A DNA stretch of 64,000 bases from Patiria pectinifera. Taxonomy: Eukaryota > Echinodermata > Asteroidea > Valvatida > Asterinidae. A model generated the notes under the pieces. The model was given only the letters and a program-made list of their open reading frames with translations. It searched no databases and was not told where the DNA came from. A program made the translations under genes and the position numbers. Below, in pieces: positions 25,201 to 32,200 of this stretch; position 1 is the stretch's first letter, and each line of letters begins with the position of its first letter. Location: contig CM057147.1 in the NCBI GenBank assembly GCA_029964075.1, forward strand, positions 18,869,513 to 18,933,512, read 5' to 3'.

Positions 25201-25515
25201 GGGAACTTATCCCCATATTTGGGTTTTGCCCTTCACCTATGCATTTTTATAAACACTGTATACTCATTTTGGGGTTTTTTTTATGGTTTATTTTGTTAAT
25301 AGCTGAGGATCCTATCAGTGCAAGCATCATTTTTTCTTGAGTAGAGTGTATTGATTTCTTCTCTGTCCACAGATCAAACACCGTTCCTCCAGTCTGTCCA
25401 GCAAACCCTCTCATCTCAGCTGAAGAGAATGCCAGACAGGTTCTCTCTGACGCAGATGCTGGACGTCTGGGAGATGTGCATACGCAAGTCTTGCCTCAAT
25501 GCCATCTCTGCATAA
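2878..25515 (+). CDS. MED15: Mediator complex subunit 15 (MED15/ARC105), 3' 17 exons, 5'-partial
   Basis: MED15 is a tail-module subunit of the Mediator coactivator in the nucleus; its KIX domain binds activators and its C-terminal part anchors it in Mediator. Exons read here: 2878-2934, 4080-4214, 5681-5805, 7016-7105, 8034-8123, 9292-9462, 10557-10607, 15400-15453, 16202-16252, 18662-18708, 19510-19637, 19952-20095, 20652-20707, 21606-21787, 23359-23534, 24444-24542, 25373-25515. All have AG/GT borders and phases that join, giving about 598 residues. Landmarks in order: DPMAALQGL after the missing KIX domain, a glutamine-rich middle, PSGPLNTP, SKYIQP, the SPTLNHSLQRTF...TAIHGPP block, VQGEVARL with VHLICKL, LPSVPP, and PFLQSVQQTLSSQLKRMPD near the C terminus. 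These match animal MED15. The KIX domain must lie upstream. The linker between SKYIQP and the C-terminal domain looks shortened. Confidence 0.93.
3001..3620. repeat. Interspersed/tandem repeat 'CCTCAATCCTGCAAAATCCT'
   Basis: Multiple imperfect copies of a unit built on CCTCAATCCTGCAAAATCCT, with recurring partner phrases such as TTATTTCTTGAATATGG and GACCACTGCCT. The same phrases occur at about 60-260 and, more diverged, at 22,660-22,960. All three clusters lie inside or next to MED15 introns. No coding potential is apparent. Confidence 0.7.
3636..4025. mobile_element. Non-autonomous inverted-repeat element (MITE)
   Basis: The ends are inverted copies of about 30 bp: AGGCCCAAAAAAAAAAGTCT and then CCGGTTTCTGGTATG on the left, and the reverse complement at 3992-4025 on the right. 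The right end lies about 55 bp before the acceptor of the next MED15 exon. It encodes no transposase. Confidence 0.7.
4080..4214 (+). CDS. MED15: MED15 exon 'PMAALQGL' (135 bp)
   Basis: The acceptor is CAACGACAG and the donor CTACAG|GTTGGT; both ends are phase 1. It encodes the PMAALQGLTSITIPGARPG linker and a Q/M-rich tail ending GARQIHGTT. The last ~30 bp together with the donor are copied twice in the following intron (4279-4305 and 5122-5151). Confidence 0.85.
4235..4275 (+). repeat. GACA-rich simple repeat between exon-tail copies
   Basis: A tract of GACAGACAGAAAGACAGACA type lies between the first two copies of the MED15 exon tail. A similar tract (5192-5213) follows the third copy, so it travelled with the duplicated unit. 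Confidence 0.6.
4279..4305 (+). CDS. MED15: Possible MED15 micro-exon, copy of the preceding exon's tail
   Basis: A 27-bp segment bordered by ATAATAG and GTTGGT would enter and leave in phase 1, exactly like the neighbouring exon junctions, and would insert GARQQHGIA. This mirrors GARQIHGTT at the end of the preceding exon, and the intron sequence after both copies is also alike (GTTGGTAGAA, then CAAAC). The acceptor has a poor pyrimidine tract, so use as an exon is uncertain. Confidence 0.35.
5122..5172 (+). pseudogene. Third copy of MED15 exon tail plus donor
   Basis: GGAGCTGGGCAGCAATATGG, then CACTGCAAGTTGGTAAAA, resembles the tail and donor of exon 4080-4214 and is followed by CAAACAAACA as in the first copy. 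There is no good acceptor directly before it, so it is more likely a relic than an exon. Confidence 0.5.
5681..5805 (+). CDS. MED15: MED15 exon, Q-rich (ASQLTLQQQ...)
   Basis: The acceptor CTATTGCAG and donor CAACAG|GTAATG frame a 125-bp exon that enters in phase 1 and leaves in phase 0. It encodes a Q/L/K-rich stretch followed by SGTANSPQPQTGFMAGGPQQ, the low-complexity type expected in the MED15 middle region. Confidence 0.8.
5857..5982 (-). mobile_element. 5'-truncated copy of the SINE at 425-695
   Basis: Shares GGTAATGAAACCA, GCCTGAAGAAACCTGTG and GAGAAGAAATTACAGTTTTAG with the 425-695 copy in the same order, without the tRNA-like head. It starts within 55 bp of a MED15 donor. Confidence 0.7.
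6172..6316 (+). mobile_element. Four-copy dispersed family, copy 1
   Basis: GGTGTCACATGAATTTGGACTC opens the unit in diverged form, TTTTATTGGTTGAACCCTC follows, and ATGAGTCCGTATTTTAT with CACCGG closes it. It shares this order with 32,320-32,610, 49,565-49,733 and 53,539-53,709 (the last reversed). Confidence 0.7.
7016..7105 (+). CDS. MED15: MED15 90-bp exon (…RGQQPFK)
   Basis: A phase 0-0 exon between CATCTACAG and GTACAA. It is rich in G, Q and M and ends IRGQQPFK. The next exon (8034-8123) has the same length and phases and ends VRGQQGFK before GTACCA, so the two may be an ancient duplicate pair. Confidence 0.8.
8034..8123 (+). CDS. MED15: MED15 90-bp exon (…RGQQGFK)
   Basis: A phase 0-0 exon after TACACCATACAG with donor AAG|GTACCA. 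It encodes alternating Q/L/M residues and then GPGGTQHVRGQQGFK. Its end resembles that of the preceding exon in protein and in donor sequence. Confidence 0.8.
8875..9261. mobile_element. Dispersed element, copy 1 (CGGGCTAG family)
   Basis: The ends are CAGGGTTCCACTTTAGCGG and, inverted, AAGGTCAAAACCCTG. The interior carries GCGGGCTAGTCAAAG, GGCAAAGATGAA, AGGAAGAAATAAATCAT and ATGCCCGCGGGCTAG. A second copy is at 58,232-58,598. The CAGGGTT ends are reminiscent of hAT elements, but I see no target duplication. Confidence 0.65.
9292..9462 (+). CDS. MED15: MED15 polyglutamine exon (171 bp)
   Basis: After AF, nearly every residue of this 57-codon phase 0-0 exon is glutamine, with scattered L, I, M and R. 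CAG and CAA are interspersed, which limits slippage. Acceptor AAATAACAG, donor CAACAG|GTACGG. Glutamine-rich middle segments are typical of MED15. The antisense frames seen here are only shadows of this repeat. Confidence 0.85.
9888..10242. mobile_element. hAT-type MITE with 8-bp target duplication
   Basis: The termini CAGGCGTGGTT and AACCGCGCCTG are inverted copies, flanked on both sides by AGTAAGCA (9880-9887 and 10243-10250). An 8-bp duplication and CAG-start ends are hallmarks of hAT elements. At 355 bp it has no transposase. It contains G and C homopolymer runs. Confidence 0.85.
10557..10607 (+). CDS. MED15: MED15 SPQ mini-exon 1 (51 bp)
   Basis: A phase 0-0 exon reading RPPASPYGGYNYMMSPQ between TACGCAG and CACAG|GTTTGT. 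It is the first of three similar mini-exons. Confidence 0.8.
11865..13710. mobile_element. 1.85-kb inverted-repeat transposon remnant with nested repeat
   Basis: GACTAGACTAAGCACC at the left is mirrored by GGTGCTTAGACTAGAC at the right, each followed inwards by AT-rich ATCGATA-type sequence. A 330-bp dispersed repeat (12,715-13,043) lies inside. No intact transposase frame is visible. Confidence 0.6.
12715..13043 (+). repeat. Dispersed repeat (GTCTCCACAGGAAT family), copy 1
   Basis: Almost the whole segment recurs in reverse complement at 55,465-55,793 with few differences, and part of it at 38,440-38,630 in a rearranged form. It begins TTACTACCTTACGGAGAC and ends ATGTCTCCACAGGAATAC. Confidence 0.8.
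14300..15080. repeat. Minisatellite, ~18-24 bp unit (ATAGGGAATCCCTGTACC)
   Basis: About 780 bp of imperfect tandem copies built on ATAGGGAATCCCTGTACC in a MED15 intron. A roughly 110-bp block (about 14,770-14,870) is repeated again at about 14,885-14,985, so there is higher-order structure. The unit is free of stops in several frames and so creates long repetitive open frames on both strands (reading YGTGIP on the minus strand). I regard these as artefacts. Confidence 0.85.
15400..15453 (+). CDS. MED15: MED15 SPQ mini-exon 2 (54 bp)
   Basis: A phase 0-0 exon reading APPMSPFGAGQPFVMSPQ between GCTGCACAG and CACAG|GTCTGT. It is one codon longer than its two relatives and is separated from the first by a 4.8-kb repeat-laden intron. 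Confidence 0.8.
16202..16252 (+). CDS. MED15: MED15 SPQ mini-exon 3 (51 bp)
   Basis: A phase 0-0 exon reading GPPTSPYGGQHFLMSPQ between ACCACTAG and CACAG|GTCGGT. All three copies share xPPxSP(Y/F)G...MSPQ and the CACAG|GTnnGT donor. Confidence 0.8.
16476..16815 (+). mobile_element. tRNA-derived SINE with long conserved-type body
   Basis: A B-box-like GGGTTCGATTCCA (about 16,544) is followed by CTGGGCAAGGCACTTTGTC and GGAGTAAATGGGTACCTG, phrases common in SINE bodies of marine invertebrates. It ends near ACATAAATACACATTTTTAT. It lies in the intron after the third SPQ mini-exon. Confidence 0.65.
18389..18595. mobile_element. MITE-like dispersed repeat, copy 1
   Basis: GGAAAGAATGTAGTATGCAG and the inverted ACATTCTTTCC bound the unit. 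The interior (GTTGTGTACAAAGTC, TATGGAGAGTCAAGAA, ATGTTTCTCAGTCCCAGATT) recurs at 21,963-22,165. Confidence 0.75.
18662..20707 (+). CDS. MED15: MED15 exons 10-13: PSP-rich linker and SKYIQP helix
   Basis: Four exons (18662-18708, 19510-19637, 19952-20095, 20652-20707) join in phases 2, 1, 1 and 0. They encode a proline/serine-rich linker (SPASQPASQ, QPSPSPQQPSPAG, VPSPSGPLNTP) and then YAEKRKQMSKYIQP, the conserved helix that opens the C-terminal Mediator-binding part, and a basic, polar FRKDMGGNKTNSLDPNKM. The expected leucine-rich segment after this helix is not seen. Confidence 0.85.
19303..19390 (+). mobile_element. tRNA-like SINE head, copy 1 (GGC anticodon position)
   Basis: GGCTGGATAGCTCAATTGGT begins a cloverleaf-like fold: the 7-bp acceptor GGCTGGA pairs with TCCAGTC, with a D-arm GCTC/GAGC. 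The B-box is degenerate (AGTTCAAACCC), the anticodon stem has a mismatch, and a TTTGTTCAAC tail is shared with the copy at 23,634. I therefore call it a SINE, not a working tRNA. Confidence 0.65.
21143..21485. mobile_element. TTAA-flanked palindromic MITE
   Basis: AGAGGTTGTGGAATGCTCGA starts the element and its exact inverse ends it. TTAA flanks both sides (21139-21142, 21486-21489), as with piggyBac-type insertion. Inside, a second inverted repeat of about 65 bp per arm (about 21,163-21,228 and 21,268-21,340) forms a long hairpin around a 40-base loop. Confidence 0.8.
21606..21787 (+). CDS. MED15: MED15 exon, conserved C-terminal block (SPTLNHSLQRTF)
   Basis: A 182-bp exon from CTTCTCAG to ACCAA|GTAAGA. 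A PTAPTSMPTAPTT linker leads into NICTPLYEAIMLSVKSPTLN and RTFGPGMTAIHGPP, among the most conserved stretches of animal MED15. Confidence 0.9.
21963..22165. mobile_element. MITE-like dispersed repeat, copy 2
   Basis: Same ends and interior as the copy at 18,389-18,595 and the same orientation; both are in MED15 introns. Confidence 0.75.
23359..23534 (+). CDS. MED15: MED15 exon (PAKRQKTE ... VQGEVARL ... VHLICKL)
   Basis: A 176-bp exon from GCCCTTAG to TTAG|GTAATC. It carries a short basic stretch PAKRQK that could act in nuclear import, then NIVQGEVARLASKFKVSLD and SDVHLICKL, matching the MED15 C-terminal domain. Confidence 0.9.
23634..23730 (+). mobile_element. tRNA-like SINE head, copy 2
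   Basis: GGGCTGGATAGCTCAGTTGG ... GGTTCAAACCCCGC ... TTTCTTTGTTCAAC matches the copy at 19,303 including the tail. It is also in a MED15 intron, about 20 bp before a hAT-type MITE and its target duplication. Confidence 0.65.
23754..24329. mobile_element. hAT-type MITE with perfect 8-bp duplication and GAGTAC-rich core
   Basis: The ends are CAGTGTTGTAGT and ACTACAACACTG. GCACCTAG flanks both sides (23746-23753, 24330-24337). The inner ends are arrays of the near-palindromic word CGAGTACGAGTACTTG. At 576 bp it has no coding capacity. It lies in a MED15 intron, with its right end about 110 bp upstream of the next exon. Confidence 0.9.
24444..24542 (+). CDS. MED15: MED15 exon (LPSVPP ... YPDVSPHW)
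   Basis: A 99-bp phase 1-1 exon after TTGTTTTCAG. The reading EDKRLPSVPPIAVTVPHSYP continues into DVSPHWDTSTREYN, matching the conserved C-terminal domain of MED15. Confidence 0.9.
25040..25145 (-). mobile_element. tRNA-like SINE, reverse orientation
   Basis: On the minus strand, GGTAGTCGAGTGGTAAGATG (A-box-like) and GTGGGTTCCAGTCCCACC (B-box-like arm) lie about 45 bp apart, then a tail. The flanks repeat TTTTGCCCTTCACC and TTTTTATAAACACTG at 24,965-25,010 and 25,226-25,271. Confidence 0.6.
25373..25515 (+). CDS. MED15: MED15 terminal coding exon and stop
   Basis: After CTGTCCACAG the frame reads TPFLQSVQQTLSSQLKRMPD and then RFSLTQMLDVWE...CLNAISA before TAA at 25,513-25,515. The family's C terminus has the same arrangement of an FLQSV helix, an R-MPD turn and a final leucine-rich helix with conserved C and L residues. 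Confidence 0.93.
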
Positions 25516-25619
25516 TTTATTATCAGCACACCCCCCCCCCCATCATGCATACCCCCACCCACGCCAATTTGTTTTGAAAATTACCAATTATCAACTTAAG
25601 CAAGAGTTACAATCAACTC

Positions 25620-26060
25620 CTCCATAGCTGATCAAAAGTAAATCACAATTCAAGTAACAGTCAATCAAAAGTCAATCACAAGTCAATCACAACTCAATCA
25701 AAAGTCAATTACATGTCAATCACAGGTCAGTCACAAGTCAGTCACAAGTTAATCACAAATCAATCACATTTCAATCACAAGTCAGTCACATGTCAATCAC
25801 ATGTCAGTCACATGTCAGTCACATGTCAGTCACATGTCAATCACAAGTTAGTCACAAGTCAATCACAATTCAATGATCCCAATTCAATCACAAAACAATC
25901 ACAACTCAATCACAAGTTAATCGAAAGTCAGTTACAACTCAATGACAAGTCAATCACAATTCAATCAAAAGTCAATCACAATTCAATCAAAATTCAATCA
26001 CAAGTCAATCACAAGTCAATTACAAGTCAATTACAAGTCAATCACAAGTCACCTGAAGTG
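25620..26060 (+). repeat. 10-bp-period satellite (TCAATCACAAG) in the MED15 3'UTR
   Basis: Some 40 copies of a decamer close to TCAATCACAAG with variants (TCAGTCACATG, TTAATCACAA) start about 105 bp after the MED15 stop and lie before the polyadenylation signal. Short related runs occur at 27,608-27,650 and 30,900-30,960. The open frame through it (SQVNHKS-like) is a by-product of the repeat. Confidence 0.85.
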
Positions 26061-26483
26061 TAGTGGCCGGCTATTCATATGAATTCTGACAAAGGGAATG
26101 CTTCAAGATTGAACATCAACTGTTACGTGTGACCTAACTTGCTAAATTGACTCGTAATTGAAAACATATTCAGTTGTGACTGTTTGCGATCTGCAACCAC
26201 AAAATAAAAGTCCAAATGATAATCTAAGCTATAACCTTTAATGATAGCCAGATATGGTAGATTTGTCAACCATTGAAAAACCTGTCTCAACCGTTCAAAA
26301 ACCTGTCATCATACCAGAATGTTGTTTACCATTGGAAGGCCGATTTTCCATCGACAGCTGAAATGACTTGACAAGACCATACATGTTTAATTGCCATGTA
26401 TTCTCTATGTATTTATTTCATAATTACATTACTTTGGATATTTAATTAATATACTGAAATGTACATCATATGTACAAGCTGTA

Positions 26484-26489
26484 AATAAA
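26484..26489 (+). terminator. Polyadenylation signal AATAAA for MED15
   Basis: AATAAA about 970 bp after the stop, followed within 25 bp by a T/G-rich stretch (TAATTGTGTTCC), is the first good signal downstream of MED15. Confidence 0.6.
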
Positions 26490-26669
26490 ATATCTCGGTA
26501 CATAATTGTGTTCCGCATTTCGTCTCTTGTCATTCCATTTTTTCCCCTACTGCATTCATTATGTTTTGTTCCTTGTTTTTCCCCTATGTCTCAGTTTCTC
26601 AGTTTGATAAGACTAGTATTGCAACCCCTTTAATGTGATTACATATCGTTAAAAAACCTCCCTGCAAGT

Positions 26670-27370
26670 ACTCTTTTATTTTGGTTCATGATGAGATTCT
26701 TATGCTGCTGGTTAAACTGGAGACATTACCTCATGACACACGTGTGTATATGAGGACAGGCAACGGCCTCATGCTTCATAATATCCAAGGCCGCCCTCAT
26801 GTCCGCTTTGCGACGACACAGAGCAGTCAGCGACTGGCTTTTCAGGATCGAGCTGGGCCTGAGCTACAACCGTCGGGAGCATATCAGTTTAACTGCGACG
26901 ATATTAAGACGATCGGCATCATTCGTGCGAACAAAAATCTACAGTTGCAATAGTAGAACAATTTCAACTTCTGCGCCGCAATGGGACGTGGTCTCGACAG
27001 GCAGGAATCGATCTCAGTCGACCTGTTTGAAGTTAGGACATAGTGTACGCATCCGGATCATCACATTTCATTGTGTAGCCAATCAGCGTGCGGCAAAAAC
27101 AGTCGAATGAACAGACATGGCCCTGGAAGATGGTTTCTTGATTGTTATCAACACCCGCAACGCCGTTTTGAAGACGTCACATGATCATGTCTATGCCAAG
27201 GAATTGGCGCGTCGTCGGCGACGTGAGCATGGTTACAATTATTTTGTGTCGAGATGCCACTTGTTGCACGCGAATCACACGATTTCTCAGTTTTATGGCC
27301 TGAGCATTACTTTCATGCTCGATGCTGAGGGTTTCGTCGCGGCGCAAGCAAATGGCAGGTCAACCTGAGG
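26670..27370 (+). other. Coding-like orphan island with broken frames
   Basis: This 700-bp stretch stands out from its AT-rich surroundings by balanced composition, many CpGs and three overlapping or adjacent open frames: 26681-26953, 26799-27110 and 27117-27368 (the last from an ATG at 27117, with a basic RRRRREHG-type patch and no low complexity). Frames switch and stops intervene, so if it was a gene it is now broken or spliced in a way I cannot resolve. No protein family is recognised on either strand. Confidence 0.4.
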
Positions 27371-28146
27371 TCGCCCTTACTGGTTGCAATGCGTCTTAGC
27401 TGTGCTACACTGTACCTCCCCTATAGTTTGATTGGCCACTTCTGTACACTCATGCCTCATGCTTAACGCAGCACCCTACTGGTAAGTTACACTGTCATAC
27501 AGTAACGTATACAGTCAGCTGATGGATAAAATAATGCTGTTCAATTTGGATATCAAGGGGTTTTTTGTTTTTTTTGACACCTGCATTGTTTATCTCAGGG
27601 ATATAATGGAGTCCATCACAAGTAAATCACAAGTCCAGTCACAAGTAACAGTGGATGAACAATAACAAAGGAATGCCTTTGTCAGAGCTCATGTGAATAG
27701 CTTGTGGGTTGAATTGGGACTGGAGGACTTGTGATGGACTTGCAGGGACTTGTGATGGACTCGACTACATCACTGGTTTTTCTTAGACTCACTCAGGAAC
27801 CCCTTTCTAGCTTTTGTTTTCTTTTTCCCACTTACTAAATTGTTACTCTACGTTTAAAAGCGCTTCTAAATCATCGCACTACTAATTATAAAGTATACCA
27901 AATAAAGGTTAAACTAACAATGTGCTAGCACAATGTACTAAACTAACCCTAACCCCTTTATACCAAACGAAACAAAATCATATCAGAACTACATGATTTG
28001 CTACAACCATAATATTAGAATAAGAATTGTTATCGGTGAACCATTGTCAAACTTCAAACTTTCCATGTATTTTGTTTCTTTTTTGTTCTTCTCTTTTTTT
28101 TCATTTAATTACACGCATACATAATTTATCTGCTTTCTTTTGCTAG

Positions 28147-28500
28147 GCCATGGCGGCAAATTTTAAGTAGCTAATTTTTCTGCTCGAGTACTAGAAGAGA
28201 AATTACTCGCGAGCAGTCGAGTACTCGTGGGTAGTTAACTAAATTCCTGCAAAAGCAGAAAAAATTACATGTACATATTATGATGTGAATTCTTCCAAAG
28301 TAACAAGGAAACTGCCTGCCAGTCACAGCACATTCTGCACTGAGTCATTTCTTGTTGACTCAGTCGATCAATACTCCTACAAAACAAATTGCTACTCATG
28401 AGTACCTGCTTCTGCTCGTGCCATGACGAGTACTCAAGCTGATTAAAAATCACCAGTAGAACAATGAGTAGCATAAACCACTCACGAATACTCTAGTAAT
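28147..28500. repeat. GAGTAC/AGTACTC-rich repeat region
   Basis: Dispersed CGAGTACT, GAGTACTCG and CATGAGTACC words in both orientations resemble the core of the hAT-type MITE at 23,754, suggesting a decayed relative. No clear ends were found. Confidence 0.4.
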
Positions 28501-28520
28501 CAAGGTGGCACGCGCAATTT

Positions 28521-28985
28521 TGGAATCTGGGCAAATTCGGAATTTGCCCAGGGCAAAGTGGGAATTCCAATACTATACTGCACGGCAAAGTGGGAATGCA
28601 GTTGTACATCTAACATTTAGTCCAGCAAAATCGCTATCTGAAATGTATCTGTGACAATTTGCGGGCAGCATTCCCACAGTGCGCTGTAGCAAAACTTCGG
28701 CAAAGTGGGAATCAAGTAGGAATGACAATATATTGGAAGGCTAGGCCCATTTCTTACCTACTTGACCCTAAGGGGGGGGTGTCTGAAGTGATCATCGGCA
28801 ACATTCTCACATCGCGCTATTACTGGACCTGGGCAAAGTAGGAATCATTTTTGAATTACAACTTTTATACGAATGGATTCATGTATCAGTTCTGGATTCA
28901 TTCCTACTTTGCCAGGCAGTATATTGGATTTCCCACTTTGCCCACCCAGGCAAATTGGGAATTCCAGCTTTGTGCAGATTCCCAC
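28521..28985. mobile_element. Inverted-repeat element built of GGCAAAGTGGGAAT words
   Basis: The left half contains repeated GGCAAAGTGGGAAT and the right half its reverse ATTCCCACTTTGCC. The two outer ~80 bp align as inverted copies (GGAATCTGGGCAAA ... GGCAAAGTGGGAATTCCAAT against the reverse of the right end). It lies between the orphan island and the last exon of the minus-strand gene. Confidence 0.6.
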
Positions 28986-29050
28986 TCTGTCCTCGACAAA
29001 AGGTCCCCGCCCAGCAGTAATGGCAATTAATCCCTGCCCAGACCCTGCAT

Positions 29051-29287
29051 TCAGTTCCCTAAAAAGATTCCTCCCCCATATAATTCTTGAAAATTTTGGC
29101 AGATGTTACCGGGGCTGTCATCTCCGTACTGACGTGCCGGCTGTTCCAGTCCAACCCCAAATTGTCCGTCCTCGGTCACGAGGGACTCGGGTGCATGCAG
29201 GGCGTGATCTTGGAGAAACTTGACGATTCGGTCTGCATCGACGTAAGGCAGGAGGAGTTTACACCCGTAGGTAAGTACCACAAATGG
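29051..29287 (-). CDS. TP53I13: TP53I13-like exon 3 (C-terminal part)
   Basis: The acceptor is TTCTTGATTACAG on the minus strand. The reading FVVLTYGCKLLLPYVD...APESLV is like the second half of DUF3105. A TGA ends the frame at 29,051-29,053. The plus strand also looks exon-like (AG at 29,101-29,102 and GTAAGT at 29,271), but its reading has no family match. Confidence 0.75.
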   Translation of the reverse strand, partial: PFVVLTYGCKLLLPYVDADRIVKFLQDHALHAPESLVTEDGQFGVGLEQPARQYGDDSPGNICQNFQELYGGGIFLGN

Positions 29288-32200
29288 CTGTAATCAAGAA
29301 AGGCATTAAGAATATGTCAGTCAGTTGCCCATTACTAATAAACCATATCAGTATAGAGTACCGAAGTGTGACGTCATTTAGAACCAGAAAGTGTAGTGCA
29401 AACGAATGGAGTATGCACGTGCGTGTTGGTTCACGGGCTGAATCACACGGCAACGTCTTTTACACACATAATTGTGCACGTGATGTATTCACTTCGGAAC
29501 TCTATTCCAACTGTATATGTGCATAACAAGTTTCAACAGTTTTAAGGGATTAAGTAAGTGCTTGGCCGGTTAAACAAGTGCTCTTAAACTGGCCAAGGGC
29601 CTGGACACTGATAATGGCCCAAGCCAAACCCATTCATAAATACCTTTTGGTCAAAAAGTCAAAACAAGTCAAAAATTATAAATTTCCAACGATTTTGTTC
29701 AACAAATTTACTTCATATTTTGTGCCTTATATGGAGATTGGTGCATACTGCCCGATGTGCTGTGTTTAAAACCAGTCATTGTTTTATCAACTGTTTAAAA
29801 ACCACTAACTTGACGGGCACTTGACCAATTGGAATGGATGAATAATGAATTAATGACAAAAATTCACCTCAAAGATTGCTGCTCAATGCAAAGGCTCTCT
29901 AATTATTGGAAAAATCTCACTACTTTTTCATTCTTGGAAAAACTTCTCGGGGTCATCCATTGCCAGGCATGTTGGGAGCTCTGCAACTTTACCTTCACGG
30001 CTTTGGAAAGTTATGACAAGGGTCTTTAGTGGTCTGCAATATCTTTCCTTAACTTTTTTTTCACCAGTGTTTTGGTTTGTTTTGTTTTAACACCTTGATT
30101 ATGTGGGGATGAAGTTGCAATTGGGGAGGATAATGATTTGTCCTCGATGTCAACTGAGGTCACGCTGCTAAAACTGTTTGCGAGATTAGATCGGTCAGAT
30201 TGATGCATTGTGCTAGCTTTTGTTCAGGCAACCTGCCACAGGGCAGTTGCTTTGTACAATAGCGTGCACAATGGTTCCTCCATTGAAGGGGGCCTCGTGA
30301 TTGTACTGTGATCGTGTGCCTGGATTTGTCAATACAGCGAACCACTGTTTTCGTATATGTAATACGTATACTGTCAACATGTATAAAGGATTCTCGACCT
30401 TACTCTAAGGGTGCACTCTCGGTCTGACCCGGAGTATACTCTTGCACCGAGAGTAACACGCTCGAAGGCACCTTAAGAAGAGGCTTGCCAATCTCCATAA
30501 AGCTAACGTGTTGTGTTTCATAAGTAAGCCACTTCCTTTCAAATGTCTTAGTATATCCCTGACATCATGCCACTATATATCTTACCGTTTCTCTGGACAG
30601 TTCCTTCAACGGAGTGATGATGTGTTTCCGCAGGCAGAGATCGGCAATGACTCGCATCTCTTGGACTTGCTGAGGATCGGCGCAAGGGTGGTACAGGAAC
30701 ACCGCGCAGCCGTGCTCCAGATTGTGCAGCCATCGCTGCTTCGGCAGGTACAGGTACTCGCCAAACTTGGCCCATAGGGGGCGATGTGCTCCCGATGTCG
30801 GGATTGGGTCGCGGTAGGTGATTGGCTCGGGCAAACATACGTGGGTCGGCTGTCGGTAGACATAATAACATTGTGGTAACTTCCTGCTATGTTTGTGAAG
30901 TTGATTACAAGTCATATTAAAGTCAATCGCAAGTCAAATCACAAGGCCGGTCACACGCAAGATGGGATGAACACTGCTTTTGTCAACTTGAATGACGTGT
31001 GAATTAATTTGTTATTGTCAACTCTTTTGTGTTGTGATTTGTGATTAACATGTGGTAAGCTTCAAAGCCAGTTTCCATACAACCATATTTCCAAGAACTG
31101 CCAAAAATGGGACATACACTGAATCAAAATTCAAAATAAATTTTACAGTATGCAATTTTAGTTTTAGAATTTGCAAACATATGTTTTGGTGTGTTTTTTA
31201 CCGGGGTTACTTACCGGGTCCAGAAGAGTAGTGCACTGCGCAGGTTGCAAAGTTGCCGGATCCTTCATCCAAAAATGAGACAAAAAGTAACCAGGCGATC
31301 ATCTTCAACTAAGGCTTCCTCAGTGTCATTGACCACAGGACCCCCCCCCCCCCCGAAAAGGAAACAAACCAGTAGACTTTATAGTGTATTGTGAGCATTT
31401 TGACCCCCGTTGAGGGGGGACGAGGCGAGGTTAGGTGCTAAGGTGGTATGGTGAGGTGTGAGGTGGTAAGGTGGAATTAGGTGGTACTTAAAAGCTGTGT
31501 TAAAGAAAAACAAGGTCATTTAACGTGCATTACACAACACACAGGACCTACAGCTTTACGTCCCATCCGAAGGACGAAGCAGTAAAAGTGCCTTGTTCCC
31601 CGTAAGGATTTGAACCCATATGTACCACGGCACATAAATCGAGCACAGTAACCATTGGACCACAGCACCCCACATCATTCCATCTCACAATGCATTCCGC
31701 CTCGCTGTCACCTCACCACCTCACCTCACCTCCACCTTACCTCCCACCTTACCAACTGGTTCGTCCCACCTCAGCTTAACGGGGGTCGAAATACTCACAG
31801 TACACTACTATCGATCAATCAGAATCAAGATGTCAAGTTCACACCTCCAACACTGCCCAATCACAATTGTTCCACTGGGCCTAATGACTGGTAACCGGAA
31901 AAACATTTGAAAATTATTTCTTATTCTTGTTTCTAGAGTGTAAAAGGTGAAATTTATTTACAAATATTTATTTCTTATATTCTATGCATTTTATAGGTGA
32001 ATCTGTGATCAATTAACCTTGGAAAAAATAGTAAAGAAAAAATATTTCAAAGCTTGACTGCATACCTCCATATGTTTGTTCATACTGCATTGCTTCTTTG
32101 ATATACATACCCATGATGCAATGCGAATGTCAATAAGGTATACCTGTATTATTTAATCTATGTGCATATATTCTTTACCATTTCGTTTGTGTAAGTTGAT

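Noticed and set aside
25713-26063. 116-codon plus-strand frame SQVNHKSITSQ-like after MED15
   Set aside because: It is generated by the 10-bp satellite in the 3'UTR; there is no non-repetitive sequence.
29087-29293. Plus-strand exon-like frame between TTTTGGCAG and CCGTAG|GTAAGT
   Set aside because: The splice borders are attractive, but its reading matches nothing, while the opposite strand gives a DUF3105 exon in phase with its partner exon.
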